Source: Fratercula arctica
Taxonomy: Eukaryota; Chordata; Aves; Charadriiformes; Alcidae
Length of the DNA: 64,000 bases
Reading direction: 5' to 3'
NCBI GenBank assembly: GCA_947846985.1
Contig: CANTUZ010000020.1
Location: 6,173,459-6,237,458 of the forward strand
Positions 1-11,235 of the stretch are shown here, one piece after another. The translations under genes and the position numbers were made by a program. The notes below the pieces were generated by a model. That model was given only the letters and a program-made list of their open reading frames with translations, searched no databases and was not told the DNA's origin. Numbering within the stretch: the first letter of the stretch is position 1; every line of letters starts with the position of its first letter.

Positions 1-3000
1 CAAGCTTTTGTTCTGAGTATGACTCTTGCACTAAAATCTTAATAAATATTAATTAATTGTTCAGGCTGTCCTAATTTAATTTGATCAAGTTGCTTCTTTC
101 CAATCTAAATAAGAAAAGTGGGGTAGAGCAAGGGAATTATTTGTATTATTATTATTATAATAAAAAATAGCTATCTCTGCCAGTGTCTTAAATCAAATTA
201 ATACTTTTCTTCTTGTTCCAAGGTTACAATGAAATTAAGTTCTATTCAAATACCCAGCCACGTTTACCCTACTTTTCCAGTGGCTGAGAATTCCAGTCGT
301 AGCGGTGCTGCTACACAGGTTTGATGGGGCAGGGCGGGACGGGAGGTTGAAACAGCACATGCTGCAGTGCTGACTCCAAACTTCCACCCTCCTGGTGATA
401 AAACTATGCATTTCTTTAGCACTGTTGATAAAAAGCATTAATTCATTACCATCACCCCTGGTGCAGGTGAGTATTATTGTCTTTATCTGACAAAAGTTTC
501 AGGGTTAGGGCGCTCGACCCAGACGATGCCCGAGGTCGTTGCAGAGCTGGGTGCACAGCGTGTGGTGCAGTCCCCTCCCTTGCTCTTGGCTGTTGGTCCC
601 TCGGTCCCTTGGCCACGGCACTTGATCCAGGATGTCCCCAGCCGTGTGTGAGGCCAGGCAAGCCAGCCGGAGGACAGAGAGCCTGGTGGTAAGGGCCACC
701 ATGAGGGTGCCCTTGGGGCCGTAGTGTCTGACCAAAGCTTCAACACGTGCTTGAACTTAAAACTCAACTCATGGTCCTCTCCTGAATCCAAGTATTTAGA
801 TCTTCAATCAGCAAAACACAAACCACGTGTCTTGCAGGAGGCACTCGCTGACCACTTCATGCCATTAAAACCATGCATATGCTTGAAGTAAGGTATGCAC
901 TTAGTCTTGCTGTTTCAAGGACGATGCAGAGAAAAGTGTGTTCCTGTATGCTGATTCTAAGGTAAAAAGATGGGCAATACCTGCAGGTGACCAGCTCTTT
1001 CCGAGCAAAAACACTATCGTTCACTCTGTTTGGTATCTGCTGCTTTGGTCGGCTCCATATTAAATTACTCAAGATTGACAGAACTTCCACTCTTTCCCCT
1101 GGGAGGCTCCTTCACAAGCTATTGGGCTTTAGTGTGCGAATTTTTCCCTTTATATTCACCCTTTTTTTTCCATTCTTATTGTATTATCCGATTACGTATG
1201 GTTATATCTCCCGGCAAAGTGCTCCTTCCCGCCTGATCCTTGTCCTGGTTGGGTGCCTGAAGATGGATGGCGCGGAGCAGGACATCTTCACCCGCCGGCA
1301 TCTCCGGATCAGCCTTAATCTGAACTAATCAAATGATGACAGCCCCTCTGAAAAGAGAAGTAATTACACAGTATAGATCGTATGTATCTCTTAGGAGACA
1401 AGGACTTGGATTTGATTATCTAAATTCTCCTTAATGCTTTATGATGAAGTTAAGGATGAATATTGCTTTGAAAGCAATTCAGCCAGAACTTCCCCTTAGA
1501 AAGAAAGGCCTGAAACACAATACAAATGACCAAAGTCAGCAAGAAGAAATCGTCAGCCCAAGGTTTCTGTTCAGTTGTCCAAGATACAATCAGACAAACT
1601 GATTTAAGGGAGCTGGATGTGAAGTAATATCCCACTGAGATAAAAACAGGCTGAACTGGCCAAAATCTGCCCACTCAGGTGGCAGAAAAATAAATAAATA
1701 ATAATAAATCCCACATTTTCTGAAAGTATTTAGTTTTGCTTTCATTCTTGACCTTAGCCAACAAAAGGGATAAATCAAAAATTTCAGGAAGTGCCATCTT
1801 TGGTGGCCATCTCGGCTGGCACCCGCAGGGAGAACAAAATAACCCGCAGCTGGCTCTGACGGCCGCTGACGAGACTGTCCCTCCGCTCTGCTCAGGCACA
1901 TACACACTTCTAGGATCTTCTGGGGAAATTTAAGGTTTCACTGAGCATTTTCTGGCCTCCAGGTGGACTGAAAGTCTCTTTCTGAGACCCTTTCCACTGG
2001 CCTTGCCTTTGAAGCTGATCCCTGCCAGCGGCTGAGCGCAGCCCGAGACAGCAGCATCATCATTCCCCTGCTCCTGCTCCAGAGGGATTTTTCCACACAC
2101 GTATTTGATCCACTTTCCATATATTTGAGGTTCCGGCCTCCCACAGAAGAGGCTTGTGATGCCCAGGTCCCGCTGCTGGGCAGCCCCTGGCAAGGGAAGG
2201 CTCGTTCCGAGGGGAGGTCGTGGCTAACGACGCTGGGAGGAGCGATGCCGTCCCTGCTCCCGGCACAGCTCCGGCAGGCAGCTGGAAAGAAAGAGGTACA
2301 TTTCACTCCTGTTTAAATATTGATCACAGCGTATTCTTGCTACAACCAAAGTCTATCGATTCGCCTGCAGGTCTGCAGCCTCAATGCTTTGCTGAATGTT
2401 TTCCTGGAGATGGGAGAAGGCTCCTTGAGTTATGATGTTAATAAGAGCAGCGCAGGAGGAGTCCCTGATGTTCCAACCACAACTTCAGAGAGAACATTTT
2501 TCACTGGCAGGGGCCTCTGGACACTCCGAGCTTCTTAATGTTGCTCTATCAGCTGGGCTGATGAGCCTTTAATAGAAAGGTTTTGGGAAGGAGTTAAGTG
2601 CAGCTCCTGCAGCTCTCTCCGGAGCCCATTTTGGTTGTGATTTCAGGCTCAGGACAGACATTTCAGCCACCTCAGAGCCAGCATCGATGCTGGCGGTGGG
2701 GGTCTTCCAGGCAGCCCCTGCTCCAGCGCTCTACTTAAGCATGTAATTAACTCCAAGTGTGTGAATTTTGTCTTTGCCATCCTTAGGGATGTATTTGCTG
2801 TCCCGAAGCTGAGCAAGCGCTGGAGGGCTGGGGTCGTGCACGTCGCGCTGCAGCGGGGGGGACGTGCCCCAAGCCTGGGGGAACCCCGTCCTGCGCGGGG
2901 TGGGAGAGGCTGGGTGCCAGCGGGCACGCTGTCTGTGTCACCACAGAAATCACAAGAAGGGGGGAAGAAGATAAAAGCAAACCCCACAGGCTTTGTACGT

Positions 3001-3489
3001 ACCTACCTACATTTTTCCCTTAACCGCTAGCAATAAAGAAAGAAAAAATCAGTTACCCTGAATCGCTCCCCAGCCTAACCTGAAAACGCGGCAAGGCTTT
3101 TCTGATAGTCAGACTAAATCAGGCAGCAGCCCGATGGGACTGGCCACCTCCCTTTCAGATGGAGAGCACTATCTTGTTATCAAGAGCGTCAAACACACAG
3201 TGCTTCAGAGAAAAACAAGCCTCCCCCCATACATCCCTCTATCGTATTTGACAATTGTGCCACGCTCTGCAAGGGGCAGAATAAATCCTCCCTGTCCCAT
3301 GCAGCGTTTGGGCTACCATGAAGCATGAGACTCGTTTAATCTGATTATTTAAGGGACAAATCTCTCCTGCACATCTGTGGCTGCAGAAGGTTCTCAAGGG
3401 AAAAGGCAAATTAAATTATGCCCTCGACAGTGCTGCGCGTGGGAGAGCTACCTGCAGTCACAGCGCAAGGGTGCGAGGCTGGGGCTTCC
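1..3489. other. Non-coding sequence, no gene recognised
   Basis: AT-rich at the left end, with TAATTAATT-like runs around positions 41-60 and a short ATT-trinucleotide tract at 144-166. It turns GC-richer around 480-720, 2040-2300 and 2820-2930. The open frames here are short (up to 122 codons), overlap one another on both strands and have no recognisable domain. I saw no repeat I could name and no convincing exon. The alternation of AT-rich and GC-rich patches is typical of the whole window. Confidence 0.65.
144..166. repeat. Short (ATT)n microsatellite
   Basis: About seven units of ATT that pass into TAATAA. It is a simple sequence repeat in AT-rich DNA and has no linked element. Confidence 0.7.
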
Positions 3490-3665
3490 GTCGGATCTGA
3501 CATTGATTCACTGCTCTTAGAGCAAAGCACTTAAATTCTCCATTTCTCATTTCCCAACTTGCAAAATAGGAATAAAATCACCTGCTTTTCTGGGAAATCC
3601 TGGGGAGGTACCCTGTAAAGGGCTGCGTGCCCTTGGGTGAATGATGCTGTTACAGGCAAAAGTAT
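3490..3665 (+). repeat. MIR/L2-type SINE relic
   Basis: The text follows the core and tail of a MIR-like tRNA-derived SINE on the plus strand. Around 3530 there is a stretch like the 'gcaaagcacttaa' core, then the 'tctcatttcccaacttgcaaaataggaat' region that corresponds to the MIR 'cctcagtttcctcatctgtaaaatggg' motif. It continues at about 3612-3665 into a tail like the L2-type 3' end ('tgtaaag.gct..ccttgg.tgaa.g.tgct.t'). Core and tail occur in the right order and spacing, which makes chance resemblance unlikely. It is strongly diverged. The family name (MIR, or a related amniote CORE-SINE) is by recall, and the 5' end is uncertain. Confidence 0.65.
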
Positions 3666-6600
3666 TTTAAGAGTTCACTCTCAGAAATGTCAGTGATTTG
3701 TGGGTTTCTGTATTTGCGATGCAGCATTTCCTTGCCCCGTTTGCAGGAGAGAGTAAATTGCAAGGACAATCACATCCGCTTCTGTTACCATTTCTAGGAC
3801 AGGATATTAGTTTTTGGAGAGAAATAGAGCCAAGGCTTCGCCTTTTTCATCAAACCCTATTTGTTTTGTTTTTCTTCCTAAAATAACTTAGGGCTATTTA
3901 ATAGAAGTGAAATCTGTGATAATTTTTAGCAATCATTGTCAATCAGCAAAGCGTATCTTCTTACGTAGAATCTGGTGTTTCACCAGCTACTGCTTTCTGA
4001 GGACAGGAAAAGTTTTTCCTTTATTTTGTTTTATTTCTAAGAGTTCACTAAAGTTGACAAATCTAAATCATTCCCAATATATAGTCCTTGTCTTCAAAAA
4101 AAAAAAAAAAAAAAGACATCATCACCATAATCACATCCATCTTCCACTCTTTTTTCACTTATCTCAAATAAGCAAGTTTGCCAGCAAGAACTTTGGAAAC
4201 AGGCTGTCTTAAATGAATTTTGAAGACTTTTCTCAAAAGCAGATCTAAAATCAATGGCAGCACATCATTTTCAGGCGTGTTTTCAGCACTCGGCTTGCAG
4301 AGCTAGACCATGCAGCCTCTGTATGTAGTTAAAACACAGCCTATGCTGTAGCTTAGTATTTTCCGCCGCCTGCTCTCGGACGGGCCACCCGTTCTCCCGG
4401 CTGCCGTCGCCGTTTCTGCTCACCTGCATCGCCCTGCCCCAGCACGGCAGCAGCCCCCCCGACCTCCTCACTGGTGATAAAGGACTAGCTCAAAACTCGA
4501 ATACTCCCTCATTCCTGCTTTGGAGTCTGTCAAGGGACTTATTTTCTAAAGGGAAATGTTACAAAGAGCTGCTGGGTCGGGTCAGACCGTGGTACCACAG
4601 CCCCATCCAGCTCCCTCTCCCGGGGAAGGCTGGACCAGGCGATGGTCCGAGGTCGCTCCCCCCTGGGCTGCCCCACGGTTCCCTCTCAGGTACCACCTTA
4701 TCCTGCCACATCCCCAAAGCGCCCAAACCCAAACGTGTGCGAGAACAGGGCTCACTCTTATCTTCCTGCTATGCACATCCAGCTTCTGATTTAGGGACTT
4801 GTTCACCCAGAAATTGCAGTTAACCTCCTCTTTTTAATAACCACCATTGACTTATTCTTCATTAATTTGCCCTGTTCCTTTCCGAACTCCTTCGTACCCA
4901 GCATTCTCTGTCCGGTGGCAGCGGCAGCCAGTCGTGCCCTGCACATGTAATTATGGATCGTGTGACAAATGACCTCTTCCTGCTTGTTTTATATCTGCTG
5001 TCTGAGAATTTCCCTGGGTGCTCTCTTGTTCTTGCCGTGAAAGAAATATAAAAATGAGCCCAGCTCCTGCTGCTCTTCCAGAGACAGGCTGTTGCTATAA
5101 GGAGTGGTATCGAGGACATATTTACCGCTCTGTCTTACAAAGTTTGCTAGGTTTCATGCTTTTATGAAATATATTCAGCCACACTTATGATTATACTCCA
5201 ATATGTTTCTAACATATCGCGAAACTGTAGATGGTGTCAGAACAGGCTGATTTTTAACATATCTTAAACACTTTTTTCCCTTCATTAAAGTAGAATAATT
5301 GTCGCAGCATAATGTAACTTAATGTCAAAATGTAACACACAAGCCTATCTCCCCTATCAAGGTAATTACATTTTAAATCTATGGTCTGTGTTAGGTTTGT
5401 TTTCTCAACATACGCAAGGCAACCTCAGGAGTTATTGAGAACATTGTTTTTTTCCAGAAGCTACTGGGAAGCAGGTGCTTTGCCGGAGAGAGCTGGGCAC
5501 GAGGCAGCAGCCGGGTCCAGCCGAGTGCTGGTGGGACGGGGGGACACGGGGGACACAGCTGTCCCCTGCTCTGCCCCCGCGGGACACAGGTGCTGGCGCA
5601 GCAGCAGGAATGCCTGGGATTAAATGCCACTGGGGGAAATACCTGTTAAAGGGTGGGTTTAGCTCCCTGTAAATGGTGCCTTGCAAGGGGCCTCGTTTGA
5701 GCTGAGAACAGGGAAGCAGCGTAAAAGCAGCCCAGACAGCCCACTCAGAAATGAATTTTTCCATAATTAGGCCACAAAATGGAAAGTCCTCTTGGCGCTA
5801 CGCTACCGAGCACCTGAAAGGAGAGGATAAAACATTTCTCAAGGGTCCACCAGACCTGGAAAAGCAAATCACTGAGGCCAAAGAAAATGAGATTAAATTG
5901 AACTTCTAAGATGCAGCGTGTCTATTGACCTCCCTCATACCAAGTGCTTTCTTCATGTTCCTGTTCTTAAAAAAGGGAAAAAAATCCAGGAGAATGCATG
6001 CTGTTCAGAAGATAGCTAGAGGCTGAGTTGGATTTGAATTTTGATCAAAGTTTTTCTCATTTGACATGCTTTTCTGTGTCTGCATTCCCAATCTGCCTTT
6101 TTGCTTAAAATAATGCTTCCCATATAAGAAATCTTAGCTGCCATACATAATAAGAAAGCCTGGGCTCATGAAAGCGTAGTCTCTGCTGTCTGGTGGTCCT
6201 TCTCCAGAATCTAGTTTACTGGGAAAGGAGCATCAAGAGGCTTCTGTCTCCTCCCCGTACACTGGTGCCGATCAGAGCGTGTAGCCTGGGACAGGCCCCT
6301 GCACCACAACCGCTGCCTTTCTGCACACCAAACTGCTCCACGAGCAGGAAAAAAAGCCCATTTATAGCCAATCGCACAATTTCCTCATTTGCTTCCCTCT
6401 CTCGAGTCAGAATAACACAGCCCCCAGTCCTCCTCTTCCCCTTCGTTTTGTGACACAGAGAGATGTACGAACAGCAATCGGGCACGCTGGCAGAGAAGCC
6501 GCTGGGAAGGGCCCTCTCCAATTCCCACCCACAGGGATTAGCATCCCTGCCACGGCAAACCTGCAAATTGTTTGTTTGCTTTGAGGAAACGCACAATATG

Positions 6601-7320
6601 GTCCAGATTGTTGATGGAATTGCTTCATAAAGCCGCTTCCTTGTGGCCTGTGCCTTCGTACATCCTCCTTGTTACACCAAAGACAGCAGCACAGTTAACT
6701 TTACAGTTGCGTTAGCCAAGGCCAGGGGGAACGTTAAACAAAGAATCCAGGAACAGAGAGAATGAAATGGAGGATGCACCCGGCTGACTTGCTTTTGGCT
6801 GCGGCGGCAGGAGGAGGCACACAGTTCCCGTCCCCGGGAGCTGCCGAGCGTGGGATGAGGACCCTGGTGCCCCCTCCCCACCCCTGCGGCGCCGCAGCTC
6901 CCACCTTCCAGCGCTGCTGCTGGGATCGGGACGAAGCCGCCCCAGTGCCAACCACGTGTGATCCGTCCCCTTCCCTGGACATCACCACACGGCCACGGGC
7001 CAGAGGTGCCGGCGAGCCTCGGCATTGACCGAGGAGCAACTCCAGGGGACCGGGATCAGGGTGGATTAGCGCATCTGCAGCCGCTTGGCTCAATGGGGTA
7101 GGAGACACGTATGCTCAGGTTTGTCTGAGGCACGAGACATCGGCTTTCCCACTCGGGTTGTTCACGTCTCATTGCAGAGGAGCTGTGAGGCCCTGAGCAC
7201 GTAATAGTGCTCCCTCCAAACACTGCAAAGCCACCGCAATATTTTAAAATATGGATTATCTCCCACTTCTGCTCATCTTGATGGTTCCACCTCATTTGTC
7301 TTGCTACTCTAATTTCCTTA
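3666..7320. other. Non-coding sequence, no gene recognised
   Basis: Unique-looking sequence. GC-richer pockets lie at about 4370-4460, 4590-4730, 5480-5600 and 6820-7020, where overlapping short frames appear on both strands. AT-rich stretches lie at about 3840-4260, 5120-5390 and 5880-6180. A pure A tract is at 4096-4114. No recognisable protein domain, structured RNA or named repeat was seen. Confidence 0.6.
4096..4114. repeat. A19 homopolymer
   Basis: Nineteen consecutive A. There is no recognisable retroposed body on its 5' side, so I treat it as a simple repeat and not as the tail of a processed copy. Confidence 0.8.
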
Positions 7321-7376
7321 AATGTGTGTTTTCTTTACAGGCTACTAACTACAGAAAACTTGAAGCAATCAACTGA
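7321..7376 (+). other. Possible 3' splice acceptor with short open frame
   Basis: A pyrimidine-rich run ending TTTTCTTTACAG at 7340 looks like a good vertebrate splice acceptor. The sequence after it reads as eleven codons and then TGA at 7374-7376, encoding ATNYRKLEAIN. It could be the start of a terminal exon, but such acceptors are frequent by chance in 64 kb. No upstream partner exon was recognised, and I cannot identify the peptide. Confidence 0.15.
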
Positions 7377-8289
7377 AGTTTATGCATCGACATATCACTT
7401 CGTTAGCTGTGAATTCATTTCCAAGGGGGCGGTGACCTTTAATGAAGTTGGAAATTGAATCATGCCGCTGCATCTAGGGACACGCAGGAGTCTGAACAAG
7501 GGTTGTCCATTGGAAAGGCTCCTTGACCAATTTAAAAATTAAAACATGATTTGATCAAGCATCCTTATTTCTTTGTGGTATCCTTCCTCTTTCTGAAACC
7601 TTTACTTTCTATGGATCTATTCAAAAAGAAATTTTTCCAAATTTTCTGAATTTCAACTGGCTTTTGATTCCTGTCAATGACCATGTCGGTGCCCTGAGAG
7701 GCACCGGAGACCTGGAGAGGGAGAGAGGCAGCAGCAGAAGCGCGCTCTGCAGGCATTCCCTTCCTCCCACCTGCGGGCTCTCCCAAACCATCTCTCCTCT
7801 CCCACGTTGCCCTTTGCCGTGGCCATTTTTTGGGCACATTCTCCTCGTCAAAAGCAGCACCAGAGCGGCCTTGCTGTGCCACCTAATTGGAAACCTCCGC
7901 AGAGCACTGCGGGGGGGTGCCTGGGCACACGCGCGCATATTTTTTTTTTTTTTTTTTTTTTTTTTTGAGTGACATTGCAAATGCAACTTTCATCTTGGAA
8001 ACTCGGAGTGTTGCCATAGAAATTGCAGCGGGGGAGTCACCAGGTTGCGAGCTCCTGCCCGCTGGGATGACAAGTGCTGAGCAGGGGCTGGTCCCCGCTC
8101 CCGTCCCCGGCACAGGCTCCCCCCGGCCGAGCTCCTGCACCCAGAGAAGAAACCGCCTTGGTCCACAGGGTTAATTTACAAGCAAACGTGCACGTGGGCG
8201 TCCACAGTCACAGAGAGAAATTACAGTAGCTGTTGGAACAAGAAAGCCATGTGCCTGCTCAGGAAAAGCAAAGCTAAATAGCTAAATGA
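7377..8289. other. Non-coding sequence with T27 tract
   Basis: Holds a GC-richer pocket around 7680-7920 and a T27 run at 7940-7966, followed by another GC-rich patch (8020-8150). The open frames that cross the T tract read through poly-Phe or poly-Lys and are artefacts. No gene was seen. Confidence 0.6.
7940..7966. repeat. T27 homopolymer
   Basis: Twenty-seven consecutive T preceded by an alternating GCGCGCATA stretch. It could be the reversed A-tail of a retroposon, but no body was recognised to its right and no flanking duplication is visible. Confidence 0.85.
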
Positions 8290-8500
8290 GTGTTTATTAT
8301 AATAATAATAATCATTATTATGGCAGCCTCTCCTTGGGACACCATGCAGCTGCATACTCATTAGCAATTGGCAGCGCAGTGGGGCAGGTAAGCGGCGTTA
8401 CTCCCATTTCACAGATGAGCAGGGCAATGTGGGGGAGTAGCCAGAAGGGCCTTGGGGAAGCAGGGAGCGGAGCCCGGCTCAGCCCCGCTGCCCGACCCTC
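8290..8500 (-). repeat. MIR/L2-type SINE relic, inverted
   Basis: At 8400-8425 the text 'ctcccatttcacagatgagcagggcaatg' matches the reverse complement of the MIR/L2 core motif ('cccattttacagatgaggaaactgagg'). To its left, an ATAATAATAATCATTATTA stretch (8297-8320) sits where the 3' microsatellite tail of an inverted copy should lie. To its right, 'gcagggagcggagcccggctcag' resembles the reverse of the 'gcagagccgggattcgaaccc' region. The order and orientation agree. It is diverged and its ends are approximate. Confidence 0.5.
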
Positions 8501-9164
8501 TTCCCCAAAATTGAGGCCACATCGCAACAGTCCCAGTAGTTTTTTTCCTACTGAATATGCTGGAAACCACATCATCTCAAAATGCAGTGCTAAAAATGTG
8601 AAACAAAAGACCCCGCGACTCTTGGGGGCGGCCGGGGTGCTGACCCTCCACCGTACCCCTCCAACCAAGGAGCCGGTTAAGAGGCACCACAAAAATTGTG
8701 TTTGTTGAAGGAATTTAGCTCACAAGTGGCCCCCTCCTCTCCCTTCCACTCGTCTGACAGATTTTTCTTTTGAACAACTTCGTTTCTTCCTGGATTTGTT
8801 TATTCGGAAAGGTCAGGGTACTACATTGTACTCTGCATTATCTCTTCCCCGCGTCCCCCGTCCCCGCAGTAATCATGCCTCCAGCACCTTTCCTGCAAGG
8901 CTTTGACACTCCCAAATCCAGCTGAGACTTCTCGGGACTTTAATTAATGAGATAACAAAAGGGAAAACACCCAAAGAGTGAACCCCTGAGTTGAAGACTT
9001 TATCTGCTCTTTGCAGCTGCATCTTTTTTTCTCTTTTTTTTTTTTTTTTTTGAGCTGCATTCCAGGTCCGTCAATACTGTTTCCCATTAAATTAAATAGC
9101 TTATTGACTGGTGTGAGACGTAGCCACAAGGCCGATAGGATCCGAGCGCGGTACTTTCTCAGTG
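8501..9164. other. Non-coding sequence with oligo-T tract
   Basis: Unique sequence with no recognised gene. It contains the interrupted T tract at 9024-9051, described separately, and an AT-rich stretch around 8760-8850 and 8940-8960. Confidence 0.6.
9015..9060. repeat. Oligo-T tract flanked by 8-bp direct repeats
   Basis: T7, CTC and T18 (9024-9051) lie between two copies of AGCTGCAT (9015-9022 and 9053-9060). The layout resembles a target-site duplication around a retroposed A-tail (reversed) with almost no body. Chance, or slippage beside a short duplication, is the simpler alternative. Confidence 0.5.
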
Positions 9165-9240
9165 CAAACAATCACAGGTCACTGCACAGTAAATCAGTTG
9201 GTAATGGAGTTTGAACTCTGAGAATCAGTTCTGTGTACCC
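9165..9240 (-). repeat. MIR/L2-type SINE relic fragment, inverted
   Basis: The text 'cacaggtcactgcacagtaaatcagttggtaatggagtttgaactctgagaatcag' follows the reverse complement of the MIR mid-region ('aaggtcacacagc.agt.agtggcagagc.ggatttgaacccagg'). Only this part is readable. Neither the tail nor the core motif is visible to the left. Confidence 0.5.
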
Positions 9241-9634
9241 TTTTTATTTGTTTTTAATTTGTATCAATGGTAATTCTGTCGGTTTCAATTTATGTGACGG
9301 TAGCAGGTTGTGGAGCAGCGGAAACACCATTTTTCTTCTCGTTAACCATTGAGCTCACGGCGCCGTGGCAGCCGAGCGCTTCGGAGCTCACAAGTGTTAA
9401 GGTTTCTTGGCATCAGCAGAATCCTTTGCTGTTTTATTTCCCTCTGGCTTTCTTTTCCACCAGCGACACCATCAGAGCCGGTTCCTCCCTGGACGCGTGC
9501 ATGGCCCAGGTGCTTTCCACCGAGACGCCGCGTTACAGAGGGTCGGGGCTGCAGCGCCGGCTCCAGCTGCAGATGCTCCTTCCCTGGCACATTCCCCCTG
9601 GTTAGTGACATCCACCCGGATACGTGAACCGAGT
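9241..9634. other. Non-coding sequence, no gene recognised
   Basis: Short spacer between two old repeats. It is AT-rich at the left and GC-richer at 9350-9600. The overlapping frames (about 78-112 codons) have no recognisable domain. Confidence 0.6.
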
Positions 9635-10325
9635 ATTCATTAACGACTCTATGAATTTGTCTCATCCCTTTCTGAACCCATTTATACTGTTAGCATCTGT
9701 GATACCTGGTGGCACCGAGTACCACAACTTGATTATGAATTATATAAAAAAATTACTCCCTCCTGTTTCTTTAAACTTACTACCAGATAATTTTGGCAGA
9801 TGTCTCCTAATATTTGCTATGTCAGAATTAATGAATAATCATTCCTGACACACTTTTAAAAAATCCTCATCCATCACCTCTGCTCCAAGGTGAGGGTTCT
9901 GCTCCAGCGGTTCTCTCCGAAGCAGCCTGGCCAGTCCTCACAACATCCCTGTCGCTGCCCTTTGTGTCCTTCCCAGTTCCATGGGGCCATTTTGCTGCTG
10001 GAAGACCCGAACAGAGGCCAGTGCTGTCACTGTGAGCACGCCAAGGATTTAAAAAGCTGCGTAAGGTTTCTTTTGTTTGTTTCATTTTATACTTCCTCCT
10101 CAATAATTCATACAGTTCTGCTCCCCTTTTGGCCTTTGCTGCAGCTTCAACTTATGACTTCAGAGAACTACCCACAAACGCTTCACTGGAAATTTTTTGA
10201 GCAATAACGCTTAAATCGGTGTCCATGTTGCTCATCACCTGTACACACTTAGGGCTCCATTTTCCATGCACATTATGTTGCACTTAAAATCACTGAATTT
10301 TACTTGCTGGTTTTGTCTCTGATAC
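9635..10325 (-). mobile_element. Ancient CR1-like LINE fragment, inverted
   Basis: About 690 bp can be followed, in order, along the reverse complement of an old amniote CR1 of the kind well preserved in turtles. Landmarks are 'ctttctgaacccatttatact' near 9670, 'cctggtggcaccgagtaccacaac' at 9708-9730, 'cctgtttctttaaacttactacc' near 9760-9783, 'tcagagaactacccac' near 10160 and 'ttttccatgcacattatgttgcactta' near 10260-10290. Many substitutions and indels separate it from the consensus as I recall it. It covers part of the ORF2/3' region, and no long frame survives, so it is inactive. It is much older than the CR1 copies at 30.6 and 31.4 kb. Ends are uncertain by about 50 bp. Confidence 0.7.
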
Positions 10326-11187
10326 CTCATACGCCGAGGTGCTGCAGGAACCGCTCTGGTCATGTCTCTTGGTTTAACCGGTGCTGCTCCGCCTCACCTG
10401 GAAAAGCCCCGCGGCCCCTTGCCTGGATCCAGCTTTACCAGCCCAAAGTCCTGGCGCTGGGCGTCCCCTGGTTCCCGCACCTCCTCCCCTGTCACCGTGG
10501 GATGCTCCTTTTCCCGCTGCATCTCCAGGTGCTTCAGTCCCTACGGTCACATCCAATATCGGCTTTGCCAGGCGCAGCATTGTTCGTACCTACGGAATAT
10601 CCCCACTGCTTTGCTTCTCGCTTGGTGTTCAGACTGAAGGTTTTAAACAAGCCCAAGCACAATCCCTCCTCGGCAGCGATGTAAGTTTGCCCCCTCATTG
10701 CCGATGCATCCAGCTCTCGAAAGCCTTAGTGCTTAATGGATTCATTGAAGTGATAATATGAGGTGACTCGCATGTCAGGTTGTTAAAACAGTGATAAGAC
10801 GTTGCACTAAAATGACATTATCGCTACTAACTGCGTTATAATGGTCAGGGCGCGTCTTGTGATATTCCCGCGTACACCAAATGGGTTCACAGTGTCTGGG
10901 ACGTTTGTTGAAGCCGCTGCCGGGACGAGAGGCCCCGTTTTGCCGGGACCCGTGTTCGCCCGGCTTTACACAGGGGATGTGCAGAACACGTCTGTTTGCA
11001 AAGTCACACACACACACGTTTCTCCTCTACAATATTTTGTGAATCTGCACAGACGTGTTACGAAAACTGTCACTTGCAGAAACTTCTTTGCAACCAGAGT
11101 GTGATTTTTTTTTTTTTTTTTCAGAGCTATTAATCAAAGGCTAGAGTGGAACCAGCTTGACAAAAAGAAAAAAAAAACAACACCCAC
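10326..11187. other. Non-coding sequence, no gene recognised
   Basis: GC-rich at 10330-10560, where overlapping frames of up to 126 codons occur on both strands. It is AT-richer afterwards, with a T17 run at 11105-11121 and a CACACACACACG run near 11008. The left part could be a degraded continuation of the ancient CR1, but I cannot follow it. Confidence 0.55.
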
Positions 11188-11235
11188 GGACTTATAAAAC
11201 ACACGAGGAAATGAGGCAGAGAGGTGCAGTGAGGA
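11188..11235 (-). repeat. Possible MIR/L2 core relic, inverted
   Basis: The text 'cacacgaggaaatgaggcagagaggtgcagtgagg' resembles the reverse of the MIR/L2 core ('gaggaaactgaggcacagagaggttaagtga'). Only about 40 bp match, so this is weak. Confidence 0.3.
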
